A DNA stretch of 64,000 nucleotides from contig NZ_JAEX01000012.1 of assembly GCF_000519125.1 (NCBI RefSeq), positions 35,590 through 99,589 on the forward strand, given 5' to 3'. A program made the position numbers and the translations under genes. This stretch comes from Desulfocurvus vexinensis DSM 17965 (GTDB taxonomy: Bacteria > Desulfobacterota > Desulfovibrionia > Desulfovibrionales > Desulfovibrionaceae). Positions 49,949 through 58,926 of this stretch are shown piece after piece. The number at the start of each line of letters is the position of its first letter. Position 1 is the first letter of the stretch. The notes under the pieces are model-generated. The model had not been told where the DNA came from. It did no database searches and was given only the letters and a program-made list of their open reading frames with translations.

Positions 49949-49976
49949 ACTGTACGCGAGTCCTGGAAAAAAGCAA
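49949..49976 (-). promoter_or_regulatory. possible purL promoter
   Basis: On the minus strand, TTGCTT (49976-49971), 16-base spacer, TACAGT (49954-49949). It lies about 85 bases upstream of the ATG. The T-run next to it could also serve as end of the upstream gene. Confidence 0.4.
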
Positions 49977-50020
49977 AACCCGGCTGCGGGCCCGTGGCGG
50001 GCGGGAGCTGGCGCCGGGGG

Positions 50021-52516
50021 CTAGGGCTCCCCGGCCTCGACGATGGCGTTGCCGCCCCGGGCCTTGGCCCGGTAGCAGGCGCGGTCGGCGCGGCGCACCA
50101 GGTCGTCGGGGTTCTCGCCGTCGAGCAGCGTGGCCAGGCCAAGGCTCACGCCCAGCTCCGGGCCGTAGCGCGCCACGATGGCGTCGCGCAGGCGCTGGGC
50201 CAGCACGCGCAGCCCTTCGGGCTTGGAGTCGGTGGCGATGATGGCGAACTCGTCGCCGCCGTAGCGGCAGGGCAGGTCCGTGCCCTTGCGCACCGTGTCG
50301 CGGACGATGGCCGCCACGTCCTTGAGCACCTCGTCGCCCGCCTGGTGGCCCCGGGTGTCGTTGATGTCCTTGAAGCCGTCCAGGTCGAAGAAGACCATGC
50401 CCATGGGCCTGCCGGTGCGCGTGGCACGGCGTGCCTCGCGCTCCAGGAAGGCGTGGAACTGGAAGCGGTTGAACAGCTCGGTCAGGCTGTCGAACAGGGC
50501 CTGGCGCTTGAGGCGCTCCTCCAGGCGGCGCACGGAGGTCAGGTCGCGCCCGACCACGAGATAGGCCGGGCTGGTGGCCCTGGTCCCGCGCAGGCGCGAG
50601 ACCATCAGCTCCAGGGACTTGAAGGTGCCGTCGCGCAGCTGGAGGATGATCTCCGCCGAGGGGGCCTCGTCGTCGAGCATGGCCGGGCCCCAGGTTCCCG
50701 CGAAGCTGCCCACGGGCTTGGCCACGGCGAACAGGTTGCGCCCGGTGAGGCGGTCGGAGTAGCGCGGGCTGGCGAAGGTGATGGTTCCGGCGGCGTCCAC
50801 GGTCATGACCATGTCCTGCATGGAGCCCACGAGCTGCTCCATGAACGCGCCCTGCCTGAGGGCCTGGGCCTCCACGGCCGAGACCTCGGTCACGTCCTCG
50901 GCCAGGAAGAGCACCGAGGTGCGCCCGGCGCGGGATTCCTTGTGCGCCGAGAAGTACATGCAGCGCGGCGGGGCCCCGGGCTGGCCGGGGTCGGAGCAGT
51001 AGATCTTGGAGAAGGTCGGCCGGTCGGGGTTGCCCAGGAACAGCCGCCATTCCGTGTCCACGCTGGGCACGTCCAGCAGGGCCATGCATTCCATGACGTC
51101 GCGGCCCAGGGGGTTCTTGGGCTGGCCCAGGAAGGCGTACAGGGCGGGGTTGAGCTCCAGCACGCGCCCGTCCTCGTCCAGCCGGGCCACGCCCACGGGC
51201 AGGGCGTCCAGGGTGTCGGCCTTGGCCTCGAGCACGGCGTGGCGCAGGCAGTACTGCTCGTAGGCCCGCGACAGGAAGCGCAGGAACAGGTTCATGTCCT
51301 GCTCGGCCTCCTTGGCCAGGGTCCCGGCCTTCAGGCGCAGCTCGCCCCACTTCTCGCCCGAGGCCAGCAGCAGCAGGCGGCGCTTGGTGAAGCGCCAGGG
51401 CAGGCCCTCGTCCAGGGCGGCATGGCCGCCTTCCTCCAGGGTGCCGTCCTTGGCCAGCAGCAGGTCCCAGCCGTCGTCGCGCGGGGCGCGCAGGGCGAGG
51501 TCCCACTCCGTGAGTCCGAAGTTCCAGCGCAGGTGGCGGCCCACGATGCGCGCCACCGAGGGCGTGCCCCCCGAGGTCGCGGTGATCTCCATGGTCTGGA
51601 AATGGTAGTTCTGCATGGCCTGGATGGAGTGCTCGTAGAGCCGCGCCGCCGGGGCGGCCTCCTCCAGGTCCAGGATGGCGAGCATGGAGCGGTATTTCTG
51701 GATGCACACCGCGCGCATCTGCTCCACGTCGGCGGTGGAGGCGCCCAGGCGCTCGCGCAGCAGCATCTCGAACTGCACCAGCAGGATGGGGTCGCGGTCG
51801 CACCCGGCGGCCAGCTCGGCCCACTGGGTGGCCAGGGTCACGGCCTGGGCCAGGGGCGGCAGGCTGTCCACGGCCTCGGTGTCGTGGTGGTGGGCGATGC
51901 AGCCGCCGCCCAGGTCGGGCACGCCCCAGTCGGCCAGGGCGCGCAGGGTCAGCTGCGGGTGGGTCAGGCCCCAGGCGCGGGCTTCGGCGTCCATCTGCCC
52001 GGGGCGCAGGCAGGTCAGCACCTCGGCGTCGCCGCCGTAGGGCAGCATGTCGGGCGCCGTGCGCGCCACCAGCAGCAGCGAAAGGTCCTTGAGCAGGGCG
52101 CACAGGTAGGCCAGGTCGGCTTCGCCGGGGCACAGCCGCTCGGCCAGCAGCTCGGCGGCGATGGCCGACCAGACCACCAGGCGCCAGTTGGCGAAGTTGG
52201 CCTCGCTCTTGTCGCCAGCCAGGCCCTTGCCCGCGAAGGACACGGACAGGGCGATCTTGAGGATCTCCTTGGTGCCCAGGACCACGGCGGCCCGCTCCAG
52301 GGTGGTGACCTTCTGGGACAGGGAGTAGAAGGGCGAGTTGACCAGGGTCAGGGCGGCGGCGGAGAGCACAGGGTCCAGCCCGATGACGCGGGCGATGTCT
52401 TCGAAATCGGGGTGGGGCTTGACCAGCTCGCGCATGAGCTGCGCCGTGACGGGCGGGAAGACCTGTTCGAGCCCTTGGCGCACCGAGGCGAGGAGGCGTT
52501 CCGTTCCGCTGCTCAT
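50021..52516 (-). CDS. HDOD-PAS-PAS-GGDEF signalling protein
   Basis: 831 aa. N-terminal HDOD domain (about 15-215; GLDPVLSAAALTLVNSPFYS). A central region with a probable helical linker, two PAS domains (about 440-555 and 565-690), then a GGDEF domain with intact YGGDEF (about 752) typical of diguanylate cyclases. The inhibitory I-site position reads KGTD instead of RxxD, so product feedback may be weak. It is 18 bases after the polyprenyl synthase, apparently part of the menaquinone unit. Confidence 0.87.
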   Translation of the reverse strand: MSSGTERLLASVRQGLEQVFPPVTAQLMRELVKPHPDFEDIARVIGLDPVLSAAALTLVNSPFYSLSQKVTTLERAAVVLGTKEILKIALSVSFAGKGLAGDKSEANFANWRLVVWSAIAAELLAERLCPGEADLAYLCALLKDLSLLLVARTAPDMLPYGGDAEVLTCLRPGQMDAEARAWGLTHPQLTLRALADWGVPDLGGGCIAHHHDTEAVDSLPPLAQAVTLATQWAELAAGCDRDPILLVQFEMLLRERLGASTADVEQMRAVCIQKYRSMLAILDLEEAAPAARLYEHSIQAMQNYHFQTMEITATSGGTPSVARIVGRHLRWNFGLTEWDLALRAPRDDGWDLLLAKDGTLEEGGHAALDEGLPWRFTKRRLLLLASGEKWGELRLKAGTLAKEAEQDMNLFLRFLSRAYEQYCLRHAVLEAKADTLDALPVGVARLDEDGRVLELNPALYAFLGQPKNPLGRDVMECMALLDVPSVDTEWRLFLGNPDRPTFSKIYCSDPGQPGAPPRCMYFSAHKESRAGRTSVLFLAEDVTEVSAVEAQALRQGAFMEQLVGSMQDMVMTVDAAGTITFASPRYSDRLTGRNLFAVAKPVGSFAGTWGPAMLDDEAPSAEIILQLRDGTFKSLELMVSRLRGTRATSPAYLVVGRDLTSVRRLEERLKRQALFDSLTELFNRFQFHAFLEREARRATRTGRPMGMVFFDLDGFKDINDTRGHQAGDEVLKDVAAIVRDTVRKGTDLPCRYGGDEFAIIATDSKPEGLRVLAQRLRDAIVARYGPELGVSLGLATLLDGENPDDLVRRADRACYRAKARGGNAIVEAGEP

Positions 52517-52534
52517 GATTGCTCCCGGGAAATG

Positions 52535-53500
52535 CTATTTGTTCCTGGACAGCACGAGATCCAGGATGTCGGCCAGAAGCTCACGCTCCGGGCCCGGGGG
52601 GAAGGTCTCCAGGGCCTGGGCGGCCAGGGCCGCGTAGCCGCGCGCAGCGTCGCGCGTGGCCTCGGCGCAGCCCGAGGTGGCCACCTGGTCGGCGATCTGG
52701 CGGGCCGCGTCGGCGTCCAGCTCGCCCCGGGTGAAGCGGTCTTCCAGCTCCTGGCGCCCGGCGGGGGGCAGGGTGCGCAGGTAGAGGATGAGCGGCAGGG
52801 TCATCTTGCCCTCGCGCAGGTCGCCGCCCGAGGGTTTGCCCGTGACCTCCAAGGGGCTCACGTAGTCCAGGGCGTCGTCCACGAGCTGGAAGGCGATGCC
52901 CAGGTTCAGGCCGTAGTCGTGGGCGGCCTGCTCGGCAGCCTCCCCGCATCCGGCCAGGATGGCCCCGCACTGGCAGGCGCCCTGGAACAGGTAGGCCGTC
53001 TTGCCGGTGATGATCTCGTAGTAGCGCTCCTGGCTCATGGCCGTGTCGCGCACGCTGGCGATCTCCATGATTTCGCCGGTGACGGTGCGCAGGATGGCCT
53101 CGGCCAGCACGGCGTTCAGGCGCGGGATGTCGTAGTCGGCCACCAGGCGGTTGGCCAGGGCCAGCAGCACGTCTCCGGCCAGGATGGTGCCGGTGCGGCC
53201 GAATTCCAGGTGCGCGGCGGCGCGGCCCCGGCGCATGGCGGCGGCGTCGAGGATGTCGTCGTGCAGCAGGGTGGCCGAGTGCAGCAGCTCCAGGGAGCAG
53301 GCCAGGGGGTAGGGGTCGGCCGCGCAGCCCAGGGCCCGGGCGGTGGCCAGGGCCAGCAGCGGGCGCAGGCGCTTGCCCCCGGCGCCCAGCACATGCTGCG
53401 CGGCGGGGCGCACCACGGGGTCGAGCCGCGCGGTCTGGGCGTCGAGGAAGGCGTTGATGCGCGGCAGTTCGTCTTGGAGATAGCGGGCGATGGAGTTCAT
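52535..53500 (-). CDS. polyprenyl diphosphate synthase
   Basis: 321 aa. The first Asp-rich motif is LLHDDILD and the second LVDDALDY, as in trans-isoprenyl synthases (IspB/HepT class), with GAGGKRLRPLL at the N-terminus. It makes the isoprenoid side chain, most likely for menaquinone given the mqn genes. ATG at 53500 chosen; an upstream in-frame start at 53518 is possible. Product length cannot be told here. Confidence 0.9.
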   Translation of the reverse strand: MNSIARYLQDELPRINAFLDAQTARLDPVVRPAAQHVLGAGGKRLRPLLALATARALGCAADPYPLACSLELLHSATLLHDDILDAAAMRRGRAAAHLEFGRTGTILAGDVLLALANRLVADYDIPRLNAVLAEAILRTVTGEIMEIASVRDTAMSQERYYEIITGKTAYLFQGACQCGAILAGCGEAAEQAAHDYGLNLGIAFQLVDDALDYVSPLEVTGKPSGGDLREGKMTLPLILYLRTLPPAGRQELEDRFTRGELDADAARQIADQVATSGCAEATRDAARGYAALAAQALETFPPGPERELLADILDLVLSRNK

Positions 53501-53568
53501 GTGATGCTCATTATCCATGGTTGGGCGTGGATGGCAAGTGCTTCCGGGCGGCTGCGGGGCGCGGGGGG

Positions 53569-54378
53569 TCACGGCGCGGCCGCGGCCCCGGGCCGGGCCA
53601 GGGCGCGCAGGGCGTCCAGGGCCGCGCATCCGGCGGGGCCCATGTCCAGGCTCAGGGCGTCCACATAGGCGGCGATGTGCGCCTGCAAGGTGGCGTCGTC
53701 CAGCTCGCGGGCCAGGGCGCGCACCAGGGGCCACACGGCCTCGCGCCGCGCCCGCGCCAGGGCCAGGCTGGCACGGATGGCCCCGGCCACGGCCCGGCGC
53801 AGGGCTGCGGGCAGGCTGCGCCGGGCGGCGATGACGCCCAGGGGCAGCGGCGTGCCGCCCGCCCTGGCCGCCCACCAGGCGCCCAGGTCCAGGCGCAACT
53901 CCAGCCCGTGGCGCTCGGGCACCAGGGCGGTTTCGTGGATCAGCAGCCCGGCGTCGGCCTCGCCCCGGGCCACGGCCCCGGCCACGAGGTCGAAGCGCAT
54001 GGGCAGGGGCGTGAAGGGCCGGGGCAGGGCCGCGCGCAGCACGGCGAAGGCCGTGGTGTCCAGCCCGGGCACGGCCACGGTGCGCGGGGCCTCGGGCCCG
54101 CCGGGCCGGGCCACGAGCTTGGGCCCGGCCCCGGTGCCGAAGGCCCCGCCGCAGGGCAGGATTTCGTAGCGGTCCTCAAGGCCCAGGGCGGCGGCTGCGG
54201 AGAGCTTGACCACGTCGAAGCGTCCGGCGGCGGCGTCCTGGTTGAGCTGTTGCACGTCGGCCCAGCAGAAGCGCGCGTCCACGCCCGGGCCCGGCGACAG
54301 GCCGAGCACCCAGGCCGCGAAAATGAAGGTGTCGTTGGGGCAGGGCGAGATGGCCACGGACAGGGGGGCGGCGCTCAC
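53569..54378 (-). CDS. mqnD: 1,4-dihydroxy-6-naphthoate synthase
   Basis: 269 aa. SVAISPCPNDTFIFAAWVLG is the MqnD signature, and the remaining fold is a periplasmic-binding-protein-like lyase. It splits cyclic dehypoxanthine futalosine to give dihydroxynaphthoate. GTG start overlaps the mqnB stop (GTGA), so translation is coupled. The C-terminus has an Ala-rich tail. Confidence 0.92.
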   Translation of the reverse strand: MSAAPLSVAISPCPNDTFIFAAWVLGLSPGPGVDARFCWADVQQLNQDAAAGRFDVVKLSAAAALGLEDRYEILPCGGAFGTGAGPKLVARPGGPEAPRTVAVPGLDTTAFAVLRAALPRPFTPLPMRFDLVAGAVARGEADAGLLIHETALVPERHGLELRLDLGAWWAARAGGTPLPLGVIAARRSLPAALRRAVAGAIRASLALARARREAVWPLVRALARELDDATLQAHIAAYVDALSLDMGPAGCAALDALRALARPGAAAAP

Positions 54379-55088
54379 GGGGTGCCTCCGGGGTGCCCGC
54401 ACAGGGCGGCCAGGGCCCCGGGCAGGGCGGCCAGGGCCCCGGGCAGGTCCCAGCGGTCGGCGCGGCGGGTGCCCACGGCGTTGGACACGGTGCGGACTTC
54501 CAGGAAGGGCAGGCCCGCTTCCAGGCAGGCCAGGGCCAGGGCATAGCCTTCCATGCTTTCAAGCTGCGCGCCGTGGGCCGCGCGCAGGGCGCTGGCCGTG
54601 GCGGCGTCGGCGCTGGCGGCGGCCACGGTCAGGGCGTGGACCCGGGGCCAGGGGGCGGGCAGGGCCAGGCCCATGGCCCGCGCGGCGGCGTCCGGCTCCA
54701 GGGCCAGGGTCGCGCCCAGGGGCCCGGCGGGCGTGCGGCCCACGGGGAAGCCCAGGGCGGCGGCGTCCACTCCCGCCTGGGTGCGCAGGCCGAATTCGGG
54801 CCAGGTTTCGCGCCCGGCCACGGCCACGGCGCCCAGGGGCAGGGCGGCGGTGTCGAAGCTGCCCGCCACGCCGAGGTTGAGCACCCCGGCCACGGCCCCG
54901 GGGTCCAGGGCGCCCAGCAGCCGCCCCAGGCGCAGGGCCGCGCCCACGGGCCCGACCCCCGCGACCAGGGCCAGGGCCCGGCGCCCGGGCAGGGCCACGG
55001 GGGCCGTGTCGCCCGGCTCCAGGCCCGGGGGCGCCCCGGGCAGGGCGGCGCACAGTTCGGTTGCGGTGGCCAGGGCCAGAACAAGCAT
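54375..55088 (-). CDS. mqnB: futalosine hydrolase
   Basis: 237 aa nucleosidase of the MTAN/PNP fold. NLGVAGSFD, ESMEGYALALACLEAGLPFL and VSNAVGTRRADRWDL are typical. It removes hypoxanthine from futalosine in the alternative menaquinone route. It starts 80 bases after the candidate selenoprotein, and is coupled with mqnD. Confidence 0.92.
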   Translation of the reverse strand: MLVLALATATELCAALPGAPPGLEPGDTAPVALPGRRALALVAGVGPVGAALRLGRLLGALDPGAVAGVLNLGVAGSFDTAALPLGAVAVAGRETWPEFGLRTQAGVDAAALGFPVGRTPAGPLGATLALEPDAAARAMGLALPAPWPRVHALTVAAASADAATASALRAAHGAQLESMEGYALALACLEAGLPFLEVRTVSNAVGTRRADRWDLPGALAALPGALAALCGHPGGTP

Positions 55089-55168
55089 GTGTGTCCTCAG
55101 AAAGCGGGTACCGGCATCCCGGAGCCTTGCGGGAGGGCCGATCCTTCCCGGGGCGCCGGTCAGGGGCG

Positions 55169-55411
55169 TCAGTCCTTGCGCAGGGTGAGCAGCACGCGGC
55201 CCGAGGGCAGCACGCGCCGGGCGGCGATGCGCGCGCCCCGGTGGCGGGCGATGGCGTCCACCTTGAACACGCCCTCGCCCGTGGTTTCCGCCGTGAGCCC
55301 CCCGCCGGGGGGCAGCTGCGCGAGGAGCATGGACACCTCGCGCAGCCCGGTTCAGCAGTCCCGCCAGCAGTTCACCGGGGCGGGGGCCGCGTCGCGCTGC
55401 GTCTCGTCCAT
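55169..55411 (-). CDS. candidate small selenoprotein with in-frame TGA
   Basis: 81 codons from ATG (55411) to TGA (55169), interrupted only by a TGA at codon 20 (55354-55352). All 19 codons before it end in G or C, as do all but one after it, so both parts look like one coding frame. Before the TGA the frame reads VNCWRDC, so the reading would give Cys-Sec at residues 19-20; after it comes TGLREVSMLL and a basic C-terminus (RVLPSGRVLLTLRKD). A SECIS-like hairpin follows the TGA. Alternatives: a TGG to TGA loss of Trp in a CW...CW motif, or a 53-aa ORF starting at the ATG at 55330 after GAGG. The gene lies eight bases after the nucleotide-sugar dehydrogenase stop. Not known to me as a family. 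Confidence 0.5.
55315..55346 (-). promoter_or_regulatory. bacterial SECIS-like stem-loop
   Basis: On the minus strand, GCTGCGCGAGG (55346-55336) pairs perfectly with CCTCGCGCAGC (55325-55315) around the loop TGTCCATGCT. The stem begins five bases after the TGA, so the loop is 16 bases from it, and G is the second loop base. This agrees with the published bacterial SECIS model (G in the first two loop bases, loop 16-37 bases from UGA). Confidence 0.5.
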
Positions 55412-55419
55412 GGCGGCGC

Positions 55420-56733
<1,314 letters not shown>

Positions 56734-56819
56734 GTGCGGGGTTGTCTCCTGATGGGTTCCGGCGGGGCGTTCCCCGCCGGGGTCTGGACACGCGCCCCGG
56801 GCCGGGGTAGGACGTGCCC

Positions 56820-57023
56820 ATGCAATTCGATTGGTCCTTGTTCGTGTGCGCCGTGGGGCTGGCCTTCGTGTTCGAGGGGCTGGTCTACGTGGCCGGGGCG
56901 TCGCGGATGCCCGCACTGTTGCGCGCGCTCTCCGAGCGCACCCCCGCCGAACTGCGGGCCATGGGCGCCGTCGCCGTGGTCCTGGGGCTGGCGCTGGTCT
57001 ACCTGGCCCGCAAGCTCGTCTAG
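56820..57023 (+). CDS. DUF2065 small inner-membrane protein
   Basis: 67 aa, two membrane helices (about 6-25 and 48-65) with a short loop, MQFDWSLFVCAVGLAFVFEG at the start. Size and pattern match the DUF2065/YjeT family. Its job is unknown. It is on the opposite strand to the genes on both sides, and the start at 56820 lies in a GC-rich leader with a weak ribosome binding site. Confidence 0.7.
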   Translation: MQFDWSLFVCAVGLAFVFEGLVYVAGASRMPALLRALSERTPAELRAMGAVAVVLGLALVYLARKLV

Positions 57024-57187
57024 CAGGCCGCCTGCCCCTGCCCGGCCGCGCCGTTGCGCCGCGCCCGGGCCTTCGCGGATGTCCTTTCCTGCGTCAGGCG
57101 CATGGTTCCTGCCATGCCGTTTCGGCCTTGCCGCACGGCCTGCGGAGAAGCATTTCCCCGCAGCCCGCCGGGCCGGGGCGCCTGTCC

Positions 57188-58411
57188 TTATCCCTTCTTC
57201 TTCGCCGCAGCCTTGGGGGCCTTGGGCTTGGCCGGAGCCTTGGCGTCGGTTTTGGGCTTGGCCTTGGGCTTTGGTTTGGCCGGAGCCTTGGGCGCGGTGT
57301 CCTTCGCCTTGGCCGTGGGTTTGGCCGGAGCCTTGGCGGCGGCCTTGGGCTTTGCTGCTGTGTCCTTCGCCTTGGGCTTGGCCGGAGCCTTGGCCTTTTC
57401 CGGAGCCTTGGCGTCGGCCTTGGGCTTGGCCTCGGGCTTCGCCTTGGCCGGAGCCTTGGCCGCGCCCCCGGGGGCGGGGGCGCCCTGGCGGGCCGTGCCC
57501 AGGGCGCTCAGGGCGGCCTCGACGTTGGCGGCGGCGCGCAGGGCGGCCTGCCCCGGGTCGGGGTCGGGCGTCGTCTTGGGCGTAGCGAACGCGGCGACTG
57601 CGGCGGGCGCGGCGACCGGGGCGGGCCGGGGCGCGGCCCCGGCAGCCTCGGCGGGGGCCTTGGCCCCGGCCGCGCCGACCACGAAGGTGTCGCCCGCGTG
57701 CAGGCGCTTTTCGGCCACGTGGATATTGACCACCCCGCCCATGAGCGGCTCGTGGGCCACGTTGACGAACCCCGCCGCGCGCAGTTCTTCTTCCAGGCCC
57801 CGGGCGTCGGGGAAGGCGCGGATGGTGTCGGCCAGATAGCGGTAGGCCGTGGCGTCGCCGGAAATCACCCGGCCCGCCAGGGGCAGCAGGCGGTCGAGGT
57901 AGAGGTTGTACAGGCCCTTCCAGATGGGGCGGCTGGCGGAGCCGAACTCCAGGATGCACAGCCGCCCGCCCGGGGTGAGCACGCGCAGCATTTCGGCGTA
58001 GGCCGCCGGGCGGGGCAGGATGTTGCGGATGCCGAAGGCGATGGTCACGGCGTCCACGCAGCCCTCGGGCAGGGGCAGGGCCCGGCCGTCGGCCTGCACG
58101 GGCTGCACGGCGTAGCGGTTCCCGCCGAGCTTGGCCGCGCCGCGCTGGAGCATGGGCAGGGCGAAATCCAGGGCCAGCACGGTGCAGCCCGGATGCTGGC
58201 GGCGCAGCTCCAGGGCCACGTCCATGGTGCCTGCGGCCAGGTCGAGGAAGCGCCGCGTGGCCAGGGGCCGCACGGCGCGCACCAGCTGGCGGCGCCAGAT
58301 GATGTCCAGCCCCAGGCTCAGGAAATGGTTGAGGAAGTCGTAGCGGCCCGCGATGCGTCCGAACATGCTGCGGACGCGTCCGGCGTGGGCGGTGTGCTCG
58401 GCTGTGCTCAT
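57188..58411 (-). CDS. menG: demethylmenaquinone methyltransferase with histone-like C-terminal tail
   Basis: 407 aa. Residues 1-230 are a UbiE/MenG methyltransferase: VRSMFGRIAGRYDFLNHFLS, FLDLAAGTMDVALEL (SAM site) and IAFGIRNI. Usual family length is about 230-250 aa. Residues about 255-407 are a low-complexity tail of Lys/Ala/Pro repeats (KAPAKPKAK-type units), like histone H1 or AlgP. The tail could bind nucleic acid, membranes or partners; its role is unknown. It is seven bases after the 58419 gene. Confidence 0.9.
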   Translation of the reverse strand: MSTAEHTAHAGRVRSMFGRIAGRYDFLNHFLSLGLDIIWRRQLVRAVRPLATRRFLDLAAGTMDVALELRRQHPGCTVLALDFALPMLQRGAAKLGGNRYAVQPVQADGRALPLPEGCVDAVTIAFGIRNILPRPAAYAEMLRVLTPGGRLCILEFGSASRPIWKGLYNLYLDRLLPLAGRVISGDATAYRYLADTIRAFPDARGLEEELRAAGFVNVAHEPLMGGVVNIHVAEKRLHAGDTFVVGAAGAKAPAEAAGAAPRPAPVAAPAAVAAFATPKTTPDPDPGQAALRAAANVEAALSALGTARQGAPAPGGAAKAPAKAKPEAKPKADAKAPEKAKAPAKPKAKDTAAKPKAAAKAPAKPTAKAKDTAPKAPAKPKPKAKPKTDAKAPAKPKAPKAAAKKKG

Positions 58412-58418
58412 GGCGGCC

Positions 58419-58610
58419 TCAGGCGTTGTCGGCGTCGGACGGGCCGGGCGCGGCGCCCGGGGCCGCGCCGGAGATGGTGCGCAGCACTTCGTTGTAGATG
58501 GCCGGGAAAATTTCGGAAAAATTGCTGGGGGAGACGCGCCCGGTCTCGATGAACTTGACCGTGATCTCCTTGGCAACCTGTAGGGCCTGCTTGCTGTCCT
58601 TGTCCACCAT
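58419..58610 (-). CDS. conserved-looking 63-aa protein cotranscribed with menG
   Basis: 63 aa. VAKEITVKFIETGRVSPSNF then FSEIFPAIYNEVLRTI has an amphipathic two-helix pattern. It distantly recalls the N-terminal segment of MucR-type regulators, but no DNA-binding motif follows; I do not assign a function. CGGAGG precedes the ATG at 58610. It starts 22 bases after a terminator-like structure. Confidence 0.7.
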   Translation of the reverse strand: MVDKDSKQALQVAKEITVKFIETGRVSPSNFSEIFPAIYNEVLRTISGAAPGAAPGPSDADNA

Positions 58611-58632
58611 GGCCTCCGGGAACGCTCAGGGG

Positions 58633-58692
58633 AAAACAAAAACCCGCCCGGGGGGAAACGGCCCAGACCACCGAGTCGGGCGTCCGGGCGGG
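58633..58692 (-). terminator. terminator-like structure just upstream of the menG unit (possible attenuator)
   Basis: On the minus strand CCCGCCCGG (58692-58684) pairs with CCGGGCGGG (58651-58643). A smaller nested hairpin lies between, and TTTTTGTTTT (58642-58633) follows. The T run is only on the minus strand, and ends 22 bases before the 58610 start codon. Either an attenuator of the menG unit, or a second terminator for the 58927 gene. Confidence 0.65.
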
Positions 58693-58778
58693 AAAAGAGA
58701 GGGAACCGTGAAGCCCACCCTCGTTTTTCCGGCCTTGTAGCATGGCCCCCGGCGGGAGTCGAGTGCGCGCGGGCCAGG

Positions 58779-58809
58779 AAAAGGGCCCCCGGTGAAAGGC
58801 CGGGGGCCC
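58779..58809 (-). terminator. rho-independent terminator after the acidic protein gene
   Basis: On the minus strand CCGGGGGCCC pairs with GGGCCCCCGG (58809-58783), followed by TTTT. It lies about 118 bases past the 58927 stop. Confidence 0.75.
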
Positions 58810-58926
58810 GCAAGAGCCTAAAGGCGAAAACGTGTTGTCTGGCAGGGCCCGTGAGCCGGGGCGGCTGCGGGCCGGGCGCGCCGGGGCCGGGTGCGGGCAG
58901 CCCCTGCGGGCCGTCCGCCGGGGCTG

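Noticed and set aside
45259..50241. 1660-codon open frame on the plus strand opposite tyrS and purL
   Set aside because: It is a by-product of high GC. The minus-strand frames carry clear TyrRS and PurL motifs, while this frame has His/Gly-rich nonsense composition.
49451..53668. 1405-codon plus-strand frame opposite the GGDEF and polyprenyl synthase genes
   Set aside because: No domain is recognisable, and the opposing genes are well supported.
55169..55330. 53-aa ORF starting at the ATG after the internal TGA as the only gene
   Set aside because: Kept as an alternative, not as the main call. The 19 codons before the TGA are coding-like in the same frame, and the SECIS-like hairpin would otherwise be coincidental. 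GAGG before this ATG means it cannot be excluded.
58408..58743. 111-codon frame starting ahead of the terminator-like structure
   Set aside because: It runs out of frame into the 58419 gene, and no ribosome binding site was seen. A leader peptide is not supported.
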